A stretch of 64,000 nt of DNA from Alphaproteobacteria bacterium (GCA_947481575.1 CANKGV010000009.1:1-64000), one strand, 5' to 3'. Shown: positions 20,698-29,348, counted from the first letter of the stretch. Numbers and translations: made by a program. The notes: a model not told the origin generated them from the sequence alone.

Positions 20698-21273
20698 ATG
20701 GAAGCATTTCTGGTTTCGACCGGAATCGTCGCCGTATCGGAGATCGGCGACAAGACGCAGTTGCTTGCGCTCATGTTGGCGGCACGGTTCCAGCGGCCGG
20801 TCCCGATCCTCTTTGGCATCCTCGCTGCCACCATCCTCAACCACGCTATCGCCGGGGCGCTCGGCGGCTGGATCGCGTCCGTTGTCGGCCCCGATGTGCT
20901 GCGCTGGGTTCTGGGACTGCTGTTCATCGGCATCGGCGTGTGGGCGCTGATCCCCGACAAGCTCGACAAGGATACCCTCAAGGCAGCCACGACCACCTTC
21001 GCCGTGTTCTGGATTACGTGCGTATCGTTCTTCTTTGCCGAGATCGGAGATAAGACGCAGATCGCCACGGCAGCCTTGGCCGCGCGGTATCAGTCGGTGG
21101 TGCTCGTCGTGATGGGCACGACTCTCGGAATGCTGCTCGCCGATGTGCCTGCCGTGTATGTCGGCCGGTTCGCGTCGGCGAAATTCCAGGCGGGTTGGGT
21201 CCGCTACGTTGCCGCCGCGTTATTCATCGGCATGGGCCTGGTGACGCTCGGTGCCCAGTGGTTCGGCTTCTGA
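20698..21273 (+). CDS. GDT1/TMEM165 family (UPF0016) divalent-cation transporter
   Basis: 191 residues with six predicted membrane helices in two repeats. Each repeat carries the family motif E-x-G-D-K-T: SEIGDKTQL near residue 14 and AEIGDKTQI near residue 118. Members export Mn2+ or Ca2+ (for example MneA of Vibrio and Mnx of cyanobacteria), so a Mn-export role is inferred. It lies 32 bp after secB and converges on dnaQ with a 9-bp gap. Confidence 0.93.
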   Translation: MEAFLVSTGIVAVSEIGDKTQLLALMLAARFQRPVPILFGILAATILNHAIAGALGGWIASVVGPDVLRWVLGLLFIGIGVWALIPDKLDKDTLKAATTTFAVFWITCVSFFFAEIGDKTQIATAALAARYQSVVLVVMGTTLGMLLADVPAVYVGRFASAKFQAGWVRYVAAALFIGMGLVTLGAQWFGF

Positions 21274-21282
21274 GGAAACGTC

Positions 21283-21948
21283 CTACGAAGCCCAGATCGG
21301 CTCTTTGATCTTGGCCAGGAACGCCGCGTGTGCGGCAAGTTCCTCGGCGCTCGCCGTGTGGGGCCGCGGCGGCCGCACCGGCCGCTCGACCACCGCCACC
21401 GTCTGCGCCGCCGCCGCTGCGCTCAAGCTCAGCGCTGTCTGCCGGCCGCCGACCAGCTCCAGATAGACTTCCGCCAGCAGTTGCGAGTCGAGTAGCGCAC
21501 CGTGCTTCTCGCGGGCGCTTTTATCGATGCCGAAGCGCTCGCACAGGGCGTCCAGGCTGGCCGGTGCGCCGGGGAACTTGCGCCGCGCCACGCGCACAGT
21601 ATCGATCACCTCCGCGGCAATCGGCGGCCGGTCGGCACGCCCAAGCTCCATGTTCAGGAAGCCCAGGTCGAATTCCGCGTTGTGGATCACCAGCCGCGCG
21701 CCGTCGATGAACTCCATGAGTTCTTCGGCGATATCAGCAAACAGTTTGTGCTTAGCCAGGAACTCGGTGGTCAAACCGTGAACCCGCTGGGCCTCGGAAG
21801 GCATGTAGCGTTCGGGGTTCACGTACTTGTGGAAGGTGCGTCCGGTCGGGATGCAGTTCATCAGCTCTACACAGCCCACTTCCACCACGCGATGGCCGTC
21901 GGCGTGGCTAAGGCCGGTGGTTTCAGTGTCGAGAACGACCTCGCGCAT
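21283..21948 (-). CDS. dnaQ: DNA polymerase III epsilon subunit DnaQ (3'-5' exonuclease)
   Basis: The replication proofreading exonuclease, about 221 residues. DEDDh motifs: Exo I VVLDTETTGL at the start, Exo II RLVIHNAEFDLGFL, Exo III HGALLDSQLLAEVYLEL with the His and Asp. The ATG at 21948 starts right at the fold. The open frame to 21984 adds 12 unconserved residues. The start lies 26 bp inside the end of coaE, so the maf-aroE-coaE-dnaQ genes are all overlapped or nearly so. Confidence 0.97.
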   Translation of the reverse strand: MREVVLDTETTGLSHADGHRVVEVGCVELMNCIPTGRTFHKYVNPERYMPSEAQRVHGLTTEFLAKHKLFADIAEELMEFIDGARLVIHNAEFDLGFLNMELGRADRPPIAAEVIDTVRVARRKFPGAPASLDALCERFGIDKSAREKHGALLDSQLLAEVYLELVGGRQTALSLSAAAAAQTVAVVERPVRPPRPHTASAEELAAHAAFLAKIKEPIWAS

Positions 21949-22570
21949 CGGTGCCTGGCGAATCCTTCGGTGGAGTGCGCTCACACAAGATATCGGAGAT
22001 CTCGCGCACCTGGGCCAACATATGGTGTTTTCCCTGGCCGGTGTCGATGACGAAATCCGCCAGCTTGCGCTTGTCGCGGTCGCTCATCTGGCGCTTCAGC
22101 ATCGCCCGCAGTTTCGCCACCGTCATGCCGGGCCGGTCGAGGGCACGGCGCCGCTGTACGGAAGCCGGCGCAGTGACTACCGCCACCGCATCGCACACTT
22201 CGTCGGCGTGGGTTTCGAACAGCAGCGGAATTTCCATCACCGCAATCAACGCGCCGTTCTTGCGCGCCGCGCGGATGAACAATCCTTCCGCCGCCCGCAC
22301 ATGGGGATGCAGGATTGCCTCCAACGCCTTCAGCAAACGCGGGTGGGCAAACACGATTTCGCTGAGCTTGGCGCGGTCCACCACGCCGTCGGTCACCACG
22401 TCTGGGATTTCCTTGCGTACGGTGCGGATCACCCGGCGGTCGTCGGTCAGCAACTGACGCACTTCCGCGTCGGCGTTGAAGACCGGATGGCCCAAGTCGG
22501 CAAATGCCTTGGCGGCCTCGGTCTTGCCCATGGCGACCGAGCCTGTCAGCCCCAGCACCTTCATCTTCAT
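21923..22570 (-). CDS. coaE: Dephospho-CoA kinase CoaE
   Basis: Last step of CoA synthesis, phosphorylating the ribose 3' hydroxyl. 215 residues. The P-loop is GLTGSVAMGKTEAAKAF; the usual G-x-x-x-x-G-K-S has Thr as its last residue. Then DADAEV-type acid segment (FNADAEVRQLL), lid residues, and VVTAPASVQRRRALDRPGMT. ATG at 22570 or 22564. The 3' end overlaps dnaQ. Confidence 0.96.
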   Translation of the reverse strand: MKMKVLGLTGSVAMGKTEAAKAFADLGHPVFNADAEVRQLLTDDRRVIRTVRKEIPDVVTDGVVDRAKLSEIVFAHPRLLKALEAILHPHVRAAEGLFIRAARKNGALIAVMEIPLLFETHADEVCDAVAVVTAPASVQRRRALDRPGMTVAKLRAMLKRQMSDRDKRKLADFVIDTGQGKHHMLAQVREISDILCERTPPKDSPGTDARGRSRH

Positions 22571-22574
22571 GGCG

Positions 22575-23420
22575 TCACCCGCGCCCCGCCAGCACGTGGG
22601 TCCGCAATTCGTCGGTCACCTCCGGCTCGGTGCCGAACCAGGCGGCAAACCCCGGCCGCGCCTGGTGCAGCAACATACCGATCCCGTCCACGGTGCGATT
22701 ACCGCGTGCGCGCGCGGCCTTCAACAGTTCGGTGGCGAGCGGCGCGTACACCGCATCGGTGACGATCGCATCCTTGGGGAGGGCGCTTAGGTCGAACTCG
22801 AGCCGTGGCTGGCCGGTCATGCCCAGCGTGGTGGCGTTCACCAGCAGGCTCGTATCCGCCAGCGCCGCGCCGAAGCGCGCCCAGCCGAATACCCGGCCCC
22901 GCGCGCCCAGTGCACCCGCCAAGTCCTGCGCCCGCGCTTCGGTACGGTTGACGATGCGCACTTCCCCGCGCCCGTGGTCCAGCAAAGCCCAGGCAATCGC
23001 CTTGGCCGCACCGCCGGCGCCGATCACCGTGACCGGCCGCGCGCCGGGGTTCCAGTTAGGCACTGCGTCCAGGATGTTGGCGAGAAAGCCGAACCCATCG
23101 GTACTACGGCCCAGCAGCGAACCATCGCTACGCACCACGACCGTGTTCACCGCGCCGACCCGGCGCGCCAGCGGCTCAACCTCATCCATCACCGCCAGCG
23201 CCAGTTCCTTGTGGGGAACCGTCAGGTTTGCCCCAGCGAATCCTAGCACCGGCAACGCCCGCAACGCGTCCGCGATTCGCTCCGGCTTTACTGCCATCGG
23301 CACATACGCGCCGTCGATGCGGTAGTGCTCCAGCCAATACCCATGCAGGCGCGGCGACAGGGAATGACCAACCGGCCAGCCCATCACCCCCGCGACCCGC
23401 GCTGTGCCAGACAGCGTCAC
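22575..23420 (-). CDS. aroE: Shikimate dehydrogenase AroE (NADP+)
   Basis: Reduces 3-dehydroshikimate in the aromatic amino-acid pathway. 281 residues. Shikimate-binding GWPVGHSLSPRLH near residue 14 and the catalytic Lys in NLTVPHKEL. The NADP loop is VIGAGGAAKAIAWAL, with a following NRTEARA basic clamp for the 2' phosphate. GTG start at 23420 overlaps the maf stop by 4 bp; coaE follows after 4 bp. Confidence 0.96.
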   Translation of the reverse strand: MTLSGTARVAGVMGWPVGHSLSPRLHGYWLEHYRIDGAYVPMAVKPERIADALRALPVLGFAGANLTVPHKELALAVMDEVEPLARRVGAVNTVVVRSDGSLLGRSTDGFGFLANILDAVPNWNPGARPVTVIGAGGAAKAIAWALLDHGRGEVRIVNRTEARAQDLAGALGARGRVFGWARFGAALADTSLLVNATTLGMTGQPRLEFDLSALPKDAIVTDAVYAPLATELLKAARARGNRTVDGIGMLLHQARPGFAAWFGTEPEVTDELRTHVLAGRG

Positions 23421-24034
23421 GAAGCCACCAGCGCGCCCAGGTGCCGCAATTGCTTGAGCAACGGAACCAAGGGCATGCCTAGAATGCCGAAATAGTCGCC
23501 GGTCACTTCGTCGAACAACGTAATGCCCAAGCCTTCGACATGGTACGCGCCGGGTGCTCCCAGCACCGCATCACCCGCCTGCTCCAGATATGCATCGATC
23601 TCGGCATCCGTCAGCGCCCGCACCCGCAAGTTCGCCACCTCGCGATGGCTCCAAACGGCACGGCCGTTCTGGGCGAGCGCAACGGCGGTGCATAGCGAAT
23701 GGGTCTGAGCGCGCAGCGTACGCAGTTGTTCGCGGGCCTTGGCGCGGGTACCGGGCTTGCCGAATTGGCGGGCGCCCAACGCCAGCACCTGGTCCGATCC
23801 GATCACCACCGCGCCGGGATGATTCTGCGATACCTGCATGGCCTTGCGTTCGGCCAACATCACCGCCGTAGTCACTGCATCGCCGCCAAACGAGTCGCGC
23901 AGCCGTGCCTCGTCGATGTTGGCTGGCTCCACACTGAAAGCAACCGCGGCGGCACGCAGCAACCGTGCCCGCGTTTCGCTGCCGCTGGCCAAAACGATGT
24001 GGGCAACACTGGGTGTCGTTTGCATGGTATCCAC
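23417..24034 (-). CDS. maf: Maf-family nucleoside triphosphate pyrophosphatase
   Basis: A house-cleaning pyrophosphatase that hydrolyses non-standard or m7G/pseudouridine-type NTPs. 205 residues. N-terminal signature IVLASGSETRARLLRAA, then VVIGSDQVLALGARQFGKP and the later D-A-V-L-G-A-P-G-A-Y segment. It starts at GTG 24034 or ATG 24025. It is the first gene leftward from the candidate origin, the same place as maf in Caulobacter. Confidence 0.94.
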   Translation of the reverse strand: MDTMQTTPSVAHIVLASGSETRARLLRAAAVAFSVEPANIDEARLRDSFGGDAVTTAVMLAERKAMQVSQNHPGAVVIGSDQVLALGARQFGKPGTRAKAREQLRTLRAQTHSLCTAVALAQNGRAVWSHREVANLRVRALTDAEIDAYLEQAGDAVLGAPGAYHVEGLGITLFDEVTGDYFGILGMPLVPLLKQLRHLGALVAS

Positions 24035-24284
24035 CGCGATTCGCGATTCGGGGAAACCACACCCGGTCGCGCTTGTTTCGGTAGCAGGCCTATCCCCATC
24101 GGGACAACCTATTCAGAGCCTGTCTCAGCTCGGGGATAAGTTTCTGAGTCCCTTGCCACGCTAGGCCCCTCCAGCGTACCGAACCGTGGACAAATTCGCC
24201 TGTCCGAACAATCCCCGACCTCAGCACCCCCTACTACCATCACTACCTTCTTTATGATTCTTCGTATTGATGTAGAAGGGCGCG
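24035..24284. other. Candidate chromosomal replication origin (oriC), maf-hemE intergenic
   Basis: A 250-bp gap from which the flanking gene clusters diverge. Four 9-mers each match the DnaA box TTATCCACA at 7 of 9 positions: 24027-24035 (overlapping the maf start), 24090-24098, 24131-24139 (reverse) and 24185-24193 (reverse). An AT-richer stretch follows at 24231-24276 and opens with CTACTACCATCACTACC, reminiscent of DnaA-trio tracts. The conserved position beside hemE and the nearby parS/parAB agree with the origin of other alphaproteobacteria. The box matches are weak individually; the call rests mainly on gene order. No gene is seen in this gap. Confidence 0.55.
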
Positions 24285-25364
24285 GTGAACCCTGTGTCTA
24301 ACTCCAAATCGCCCAGACCGTTGCTGGCAGTACTGTCGGGCCAAACGCTCCGATCGGTGCCGGTTTGGTTTATGCGCCAGGCCGGGCGGTACCTGCCGGA
24401 ATACAAGGCAACACGCGCCGCGGCAGGCTCGTTCCTCGACCTTTGCTACAACCCAGAACTGGCTGCTGAAGTCACGCTACAGCCGATCCGCCGGTTCGGG
24501 TTCGATGCCGCGATCTTGTTTTCCGACATCCTGGTGGTGCCGGACGCGCTTGGTATGACCGTTCAGTACAAGGAAGGCGAGGGGCCGGTTCTGGACCCGC
24601 TGACGTCGCGCGCCGCCATCGATGCGCTGGCGACCGAACGCGTCGCTGAACATTTAGCGCCGGTCTATCGCGCCGCCGCCCAGGTTGCCCGCGCGCTGCC
24701 GCCCACCTGCGGTTTGATCGGATTCGCTGGCGGCCCGTGGACCGTTGCCGCGTACATGATCGAAGGACACGGCGGCGGTGAGTTCCACGCCCTCGTGCGT
24801 ATGGCCTACCGGGATCCCGACACGTTGGCCGCGCTGTTCCGCAAGCTGATCGATGCCACCGTCACCCACCTGGTGTCGCAGGTGCAGGCCGGCGCTGTGG
24901 CCCTCCAGTTGTTCGATACCTGGGCCGGCATTGCCGCCGAACCGCTGTTTCGCCGCTGGTGTATCGCCCCGGTGGCCGAGATCGTGCAGCGGGTGAACGC
25001 CGCCTGCCCCGGCGTGCCGATCATCGGTTTCCCCAAGGGTGCGGGTGCGTCTCTGGCGCGCTACGTGAAGGAAACCGGCATCAACGGTGTCGGCCTCGAT
25101 CCTGCCGTGCCGCTCGATTGGGCTGCCCGCACGATCCAGCTTCATGTAGCTGTGCAGGGCAATCTCGACCCGCAGCTCCTGGTCGCTGGCGGACCAGCCA
25201 TGCTGGCCGAAGCCGACCGGATTCTGGATACCCTTGCCAACGGTCCGCATATCTTCAACCTTGGCCACGGCATCCGCCAGGAAACCCCGCCGGACCATGT
25301 GGCGGAGTTGGTGAACCACATTCGCACCCGCGGTTTGGGCCCGGTGCGGAGTAATCACCCGTGA
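24285..25364 (+). CDS. hemE: Uroporphyrinogen decarboxylase HemE
   Basis: Decarboxylates the four acetate chains of uroporphyrinogen III in haem synthesis. 359 residues. The signature VWFMRQAGRYLPEYK is near residue 29; the catalytic Asp region is AAILFSDILVVPDALG; and GFAGGPWTVAAYM is the second family signature. GTG start at 24285 with an AGAAGGG site 4-5 bp upstream. Its stop overlaps the hemH start, giving a hemE-hemH-hemJ operon. Confidence 0.98.
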   Translation: MNPVSNSKSPRPLLAVLSGQTLRSVPVWFMRQAGRYLPEYKATRAAAGSFLDLCYNPELAAEVTLQPIRRFGFDAAILFSDILVVPDALGMTVQYKEGEGPVLDPLTSRAAIDALATERVAEHLAPVYRAAAQVARALPPTCGLIGFAGGPWTVAAYMIEGHGGGEFHALVRMAYRDPDTLAALFRKLIDATVTHLVSQVQAGAVALQLFDTWAGIAAEPLFRRWCIAPVAEIVQRVNAACPGVPIIGFPKGAGASLARYVKETGINGVGLDPAVPLDWAARTIQLHVAVQGNLDPQLLVAGGPAMLAEADRILDTLANGPHIFNLGHGIRQETPPDHVAELVNHIRTRGLGPVRSNHP

Positions 25365-26383
25365 GCGGTACGGCCGTCGTGCTGTTCAACCTCGGGGGGC
25401 CGGACAAGCCGGATTCCGTACTGCCGTTCCTCCGCAATCTGTTCGGCGACCCGGCGATCCTACGCATGCCCGCGCCGGTGCGGTGGCTCTTGGGCCGCTA
25501 CATCGCCGCCAAGCGCGCGCCGATCGCACGGGCGGTGTATGACCGCATCGGCGGCGGCTCGCCGATCGTGCCGGAGACCGAGGCCCAGGCGGCGGCGCTG
25601 GCCAGCGAAATCGAACGCATCCGCCCCGATTTGGCGCCGGTGCGCACCGTGATCGCGATGCGCTATTGGCACCCGCGTGCCGCCGCCGCTGCCGCTGCCG
25701 TGCGCGCCATGGCGCCGGACCATGTGGTGCTGCTGCCGCTGTACCCGCAGTACTCGACCACCACCACGGCGTCGTCGCTGCGCGAGTGGCGCGAAGTTGG
25801 CGGCGCGGACGGCCTCGCCATCGGCTGCTATGCGGTCGAAGACTGGTTTGCCGCGTCCTACGCCGAACAGGTGCGTCCGCTGCTCGCCCAAGCCGAAGCG
25901 TTGGGCGCGCCGCGCATCCTGTTCTCCGCCCACGGGCTGCCGCAACGCATCGCCGACAGCGGCGACCCCTACCCGGCCCATACCCAGCGCACCGCCGCGG
26001 CGGTGGCGCGGGCCTTGGGCTGGTTGGACCGCGATTGGCGCCTGTGTTACCAAAGCCGGGTCGGCCGGCTGGCCTGGATCGGGCCGTCGACCGAAGAAGA
26101 AATCCGGCGCGCCGGCGTGGACCGTAAGCCGATCGTCGTCGTGCCGATTGCGTTCGTGTCCGAACACTCGGAAACACTCGTGGAACTGGATCTCGAAGGC
26201 CGCGAACTGGCCCACACCCACGGCGTGCCCGGCTACTTCCGGGCGCCCACGGTGTCTGCCGCGCCCTCGTTCATCGCCGGCCTCGCCGCGCTGGTGGACG
26301 CGGGCCTGCGCGGCAAGCTCGGCGCCTGCCCGCGCGATCCGGCGTTGCTCTGCCCCACTGCCGTGTGCGGTGCCCGCACATGA
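25361..26383 (+). CDS. hemH: Ferrochelatase HemH, with C-terminal cysteine cluster
   Basis: Inserts Fe2+ into protoporphyrin IX. 340 residues. Start MSGTAVVLFNLGGPDKPDSV; the catalytic His is in LFSAHGLPQRI and the acidic partner region is FVSEHSETLVELD. The C-terminus carries C323, C331 and C336 (C-x7-C-x4-C), with another Cys in RLCYQSRVGR. Such C-terminal cysteines ligate a [2Fe-2S] cluster in some bacterial ferrochelatases such as that of Caulobacter, so a cluster is inferred. GTG start overlaps the hemE stop (GTGA). Confidence 0.97.
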   Translation: MSGTAVVLFNLGGPDKPDSVLPFLRNLFGDPAILRMPAPVRWLLGRYIAAKRAPIARAVYDRIGGGSPIVPETEAQAAALASEIERIRPDLAPVRTVIAMRYWHPRAAAAAAAVRAMAPDHVVLLPLYPQYSTTTTASSLREWREVGGADGLAIGCYAVEDWFAASYAEQVRPLLAQAEALGAPRILFSAHGLPQRIADSGDPYPAHTQRTAAAVARALGWLDRDWRLCYQSRVGRLAWIGPSTEEEIRRAGVDRKPIVVVPIAFVSEHSETLVELDLEGRELAHTHGVPGYFRAPTVSAAPSFIAGLAALVDAGLRGKLGACPRDPALLCPTAVCGART

Positions 26384-26832
26384 CCCTCGCCGATCTCGTG
26401 CCGTGGGCGCCGTGGCTCAAGTCGTTCCACGTGATCTCGGTGATCGCGTGGATGGCGGGGATGTTCTATCTGCCGCGGCTGTTCGTCTACCACGTCGATT
26501 CGCAGCGCGGCTCGGTGCAGTCGGAAACCTTTAAGGTGATGGAGCGCCGCCTGCTGCGTGGCATCATCAACCCGGCGATGATCGCCACCTGGGTGTTCGG
26601 GCTGCTGCTCGTGCTGACCCCGGGCGTGATCGACTGGCACTTCGTCTGGCCGTGGGTGAAGGCCGCCGGCGTGATCGCGATGAGCGTGTTGCACGGAATG
26701 TTGTCGCGCTACCGCAAAGACTTCGCGGCCGACCGCAACGTCCGTCCGGCGCGCTTCTATCGCCAGATCAATGAAGTGCCTACGCTGCTGGTGATCGTGA
26801 TCGTCATCATGGTGATCGCCAGGCCGTTCTAG
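26380..26832 (+). CDS. hemJ: Protoporphyrinogen IX oxidase HemJ (UPF0093/CopD-like)
   Basis: A membrane haem-b protein that oxidises protoporphyrinogen IX. 150 residues with four helices. The conserved His lies in KSFHVISVIAWMAGMFYLPRLFVYH, followed by the E-x-R/K segment FKVMERRLLRGIINPAM and the Lys in VWPWVKAAGV. The ATG at 26380 overlaps the hemH stop (ATGA); the frame opens slightly further upstream but without a better start. hemE-hemH-hemJ form a coupled terminal haem pathway module. Confidence 0.95.
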   Translation: MTLADLVPWAPWLKSFHVISVIAWMAGMFYLPRLFVYHVDSQRGSVQSETFKVMERRLLRGIINPAMIATWVFGLLLVLTPGVIDWHFVWPWVKAAGVIAMSVLHGMLSRYRKDFAADRNVRPARFYRQINEVPTLLVIVIVIMVIARPF

Positions 26833-26855
26833 CCGGGATCGTTCTCGAGGTGCCG

Positions 26856-27437
26856 ATGGGCCGCTTCGTGCGTATCGCGTGGATGCTCGCCGCCGTCGCC
26901 GCTGCCGTGGTGCCCAGCGCACCCGCGTTCGCCCAGTGGGAGGTCAAGCTCCAGCCCGGCGCCAAAGTACTTTCCGGCGAGACCTGGACGGGGATGAACG
27001 CCGCGTTCGCCGCAACCCTCACCCACGCCCTCACGATGGGCACCTTCCAGCGCATCCGCGAGCTGGGCGAAATGACCTACGGCGCCGCCCGCGCCGGTGG
27101 CCTGCAAGCCCTCGCCGAGCAGCGCGGCCTGACCTGGGGCCCGGAGCTGTTCAACGTGGCGTTCTACGACCTGGATCTGGATGGCCGCGACGAGATGTTC
27201 GTCTCCGGCTGCCCGCCGCTCGGCGCGTGCGAGCCGCGCGTCGGCTGCGAGGTCTATGTGCTGCAACGCGATGGGCCGTCCGCATGGCGCGTCCTGGGCT
27301 GGTTCGCGGTGCAGCGCATCGTGCTGTTCCCCACCACCCGCAACCGTTACGAGATCATCGACGACGGCACCCAGCGCTGGACCTGGAACGGCGCCCGGTT
27401 CGATGTCACCTGCACCGACACCGCCTGCGAGCGATAA
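26856..27437 (+). CDS. Secreted protein of unknown function
   Basis: 193 residues from ATG 26856, which has a GAGG site 5 bp upstream. A clear Sec signal peptide with likely cleavage after AFA (VVPSAPAFA). The mature part is about 170 residues and contains FYDLDLDGRDEMFVSG, an FG-GAP/VCBS-like D-x-D-x-D-G pattern that often binds Ca2+. It also has a Cys-rich stretch (GCPPLGACEPRVGC) and a C-terminal pair of Cys, suggesting periplasmic disulfides. I do not recognise the family. It lies 23 bp after hemJ and ahead of the rho leader. Confidence 0.75.
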   Translation: MGRFVRIAWMLAAVAAAVVPSAPAFAQWEVKLQPGAKVLSGETWTGMNAAFAATLTHALTMGTFQRIRELGEMTYGAARAGGLQALAEQRGLTWGPELFNVAFYDLDLDGRDEMFVSGCPPLGACEPRVGCEVYVLQRDGPSAWRVLGWFAVQRIVLFPTTRNRYEIIDDGTQRWTWNGARFDVTCTDTACER

Positions 27438-27443
27438 CGTGGT

Positions 27444-27472
27444 TTGACTTAGGCGCAGGGAATGATTAGATG
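27444..27472 (+). promoter_or_regulatory. Likely rho promoter
   Basis: TTGACT at 27444-27449 and TTAGAT at 27466-27471 (16-base spacer; TAGATG with 17 is equally possible). It sits seven bases after the stop of the upstream secreted protein. Transcription would start near 27479, leaving a leader of about 165 nt before rho. Confidence 0.5.
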
Positions 27473-27479
27473 GTGGTGC

Positions 27480-27644
27480 AGTCACTGGCGGGCGCGTTTC
27501 TCGCGCTTTCTGCGCAACGGTTCCTTCCCCTTCTTGTTTCAGCCTTCACCGCTCGCGCGGTGGCGTCCCAATAGCAGGCGCAGGCTGTCCGCCCAGCACA
27601 CGAGCTGTCCCCCTGCCGTCTAGGAGCGGTTACTCAACCCCCAA
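27480..27644 (+). promoter_or_regulatory. Pyrimidine-rich rho leader (rut-like)
   Basis: The presumed untranslated leader of rho. Positions 27521-27540 contain 19 pyrimidines out of 20, and the flanks are also poor in G hairpins. C/U-rich unstructured RNA of this type is what Rho loads on, and autogenous attenuation of rho through its leader is known in E. coli. The function here is inferred from composition only. Confidence 0.4.
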
Positions 27645-28898
27645 ATGAATCTCACCGATCTGAAGCGCAAATCGCCGACCGAGCTGTTGCAGTTCGCCGA
27701 GGCGCATAACGTCGAGAACGCGAACTCCCTGCGCACGCAGGACATGATGTTCGCGATCCTCAAGCAACTCGCAGTCGACAACGTCGAGATCACCGGCCAA
27801 GGCGTCCTGGAGATTCTCCAAGACGGCTTCGGCTTCCTGCGCTCGCCGGAATCGAACTACCTTGCCGGGCCCGACGACATCTACGTCAGCCCGAGCCAGG
27901 TGCGCCGCTTTAGCCTGCGTACCGGCGACACGGTGGAAGGCGAGATTCGCGCACCCAAGGAAGGCGAGCGCTACTTTGCCTTGCTGCGGGTCAAGAGCAT
28001 CAACTTCGAGGAAAGCGACAAGGTCCGTCACAAGGTCAACTTCGACAACCTGACCCCGCTGTACCCGGAGAAGCGCTTCAAGCTCGAAATCGAGCGCGCG
28101 CCGGGCGACTACTCGGCCCGGGTGCTGGATCTGATCACGCCCCTCGGCATGGGGCAGCGCGGCTTGATCGTGGCGCCGCCGCGCACCGGCAAGACCATGA
28201 TGTTGCAAAACATCGCGCATTCCATTTCCCACAACCACCCCGACGTCTACCTGATCGTGCTGCTCATCGACGAGCGGCCCGAGGAAGTCACGGACATGAA
28301 GCGTTCGGTGAAGGGTGAAGTGGTGTCGAGCACGTTCGATGAACCGGCCTCGCGCCACGTCCAGGTCGCCGAGATGGTGATCGCCAAGGCCAAGCGCCTA
28401 GTCGAATACGGCCGCGACGTGGTTATCCTGCTCGATTCGATCACGCGCCTCGCCCGCGCCTACAACACCGTCGTGCCGTCCTCCGGCAAAGTGCTCACGG
28501 GCGGCGTCGACGCCAACGCGCTGCAACGCCCGAAGCGGTTCTTCGGCGCCGCGCGCAACATCGAAGACGGCGGCTCGCTGACCATCATCGCCACCGCGTT
28601 GATCGATACCGGCAGCCGCATGGACGAAGTGATCTTCGAAGAGTTCAAGGGCACCGGTAACTCGGAAATCATCCTCGACCGCAAGCTGTCCGATAAGCGT
28701 GTGTGGCCGGCGATCGACATCACCCGCTCCGGCACCCGCAAGGAAGAACTGCTCGTGGACAAGGCGACGCTTTCCAAGATGTGGGTCCTGCGCCGCATCC
28801 TGATGCCGATGGGTGTGACCGACGCGATGGAGTTCCTGATCGGCAAGCTCAAGAACACCAAGACCAACGGCGAGTTCTTCGACTCGATGAACGCCTAG
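27645..28898 (+). CDS. rho: Transcription termination factor Rho
   Basis: A hexameric RNA helicase that ends untranslated transcripts. 417 residues, the typical short form with no insertion. N-terminal helix bundle ([20 protein letters not shown]), cold-shock-like RNA-binding domain with [23 protein letters not shown], Walker [12 protein letters not shown] near residue 180, Walker [16 protein letters not shown] loops and the secondary RNA site [15 protein letters not shown] strong hairpin terminator follows immediately. Confidence 0.99.
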   Translation: MNLTDLKRKSPTELLQFAEAHNVENANSLRTQDMMFAILKQLAVDNVEITGQGVLEILQDGFGFLRSPESNYLAGPDDIYVSPSQVRRFSLRTGDTVEGEIRAPKEGERYFALLRVKSINFEESDKVRHKVNFDNLTPLYPEKRFKLEIERAPGDYSARVLDLITPLGMGQRGLIVAPPRTGKTMMLQNIAHSISHNHPDVYLIVLLIDERPEEVTDMKRSVKGEVVSSTFDEPASRHVQVAEMVIAKAKRLVEYGRDVVILLDSITRLARAYNTVVPSSGKVLTGGVDANALQRPKRFFGAARNIEDGGSLTIIATALIDTGSRMDEVIFEEFKGTGNSEIILDRKLSDKRVWPAIDITRSGTRKEELLVDKATLSKMWVLRRILMPMGVTDAMEFLIGKLKNTKTNGEFFDSMNA

Positions 28899-28902
28899 AA
28901 CA

Positions 28903-28940
28903 AAACGGCCCCGTCCTTGTGATGGGGCCGTTTCTTGTTT
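28903..28940 (+). terminator. Intrinsic terminator after rho
   Basis: Perfect 10-bp stem AAACGGCCCC / GGGGCCGTTT (28903-28912 with 28924-28933), 11-base loop, then CTTGTTT. This is the clearest intrinsic terminator in the window and begins four bases after the rho stop. Confidence 0.9.
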
Positions 28941-28952
28941 GGAGGGAGGCTC

Positions 28953-29345
28953 GTGAACCTCGCTTTGAACCACATCGGCCAGATCGCATTGCCGGTCGCC
29001 GACGCCGACCGCTCCGAGCGTTTCTACGCGGATGTCCTGAAACTCCGGAAGCTGTTCCGATTCGGCGGCCTGTGCTTCTTCGATTGCGCCGGCGTGCGTC
29101 TGTTGCTGGACCAGGCCGCCGATCCGGCGGACATTAAGTCCGGTGCGGTGATTTACTTCCGCGTCGCCGACCTGATGCTTGCCACCAAGGAACTGGAAGG
29201 CCGCGGCGTCGTGTTTGTGGAACGGCCGCACCTAGTCGCCCGCATGGAAGATCACGATTTCTGGCTCGCCGCGTTCCGCGACCCAGACGGTCACTTGCTC
29301 GCGCTGATGCAGGAGGCTCCGAAAGGCTACGCGCCGCCCTCCTAG
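28953..29345 (+). CDS. VOC-superfamily (glyoxalase/dioxygenase-like) protein
   Basis: 130 residues from GTG 28953, which has an excellent GGAGGGAGG site. A vicinal-oxygen-chelate fold: LNHIGQIALPVADADRSERFYADVL, then the C-terminal FRDPDGHLLALMQE with the conserved metal-binding Glu. The N-terminal His (NHIGQIAL) could be the other ligand. Substrate unknown. It sits directly after the rho terminator, so it needs its own promoter, or read-through. Confidence 0.88.
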   Translation: MNLALNHIGQIALPVADADRSERFYADVLKLRKLFRFGGLCFFDCAGVRLLLDQAADPADIKSGAVIYFRVADLMLATKELEGRGVVFVERPHLVARMEDHDFWLAAFRDPDGHLLALMQEAPKGYAPPS

Positions 29346-29348
29346 CGT

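Noticed and set aside
27470..27574. 34-codon ORF ahead of rho, like the E. coli rhoL leader peptide
   Set aside because: Its ATG overlaps the -10 of the likely rho promoter, so it would not be in the transcript; composition is unremarkable.
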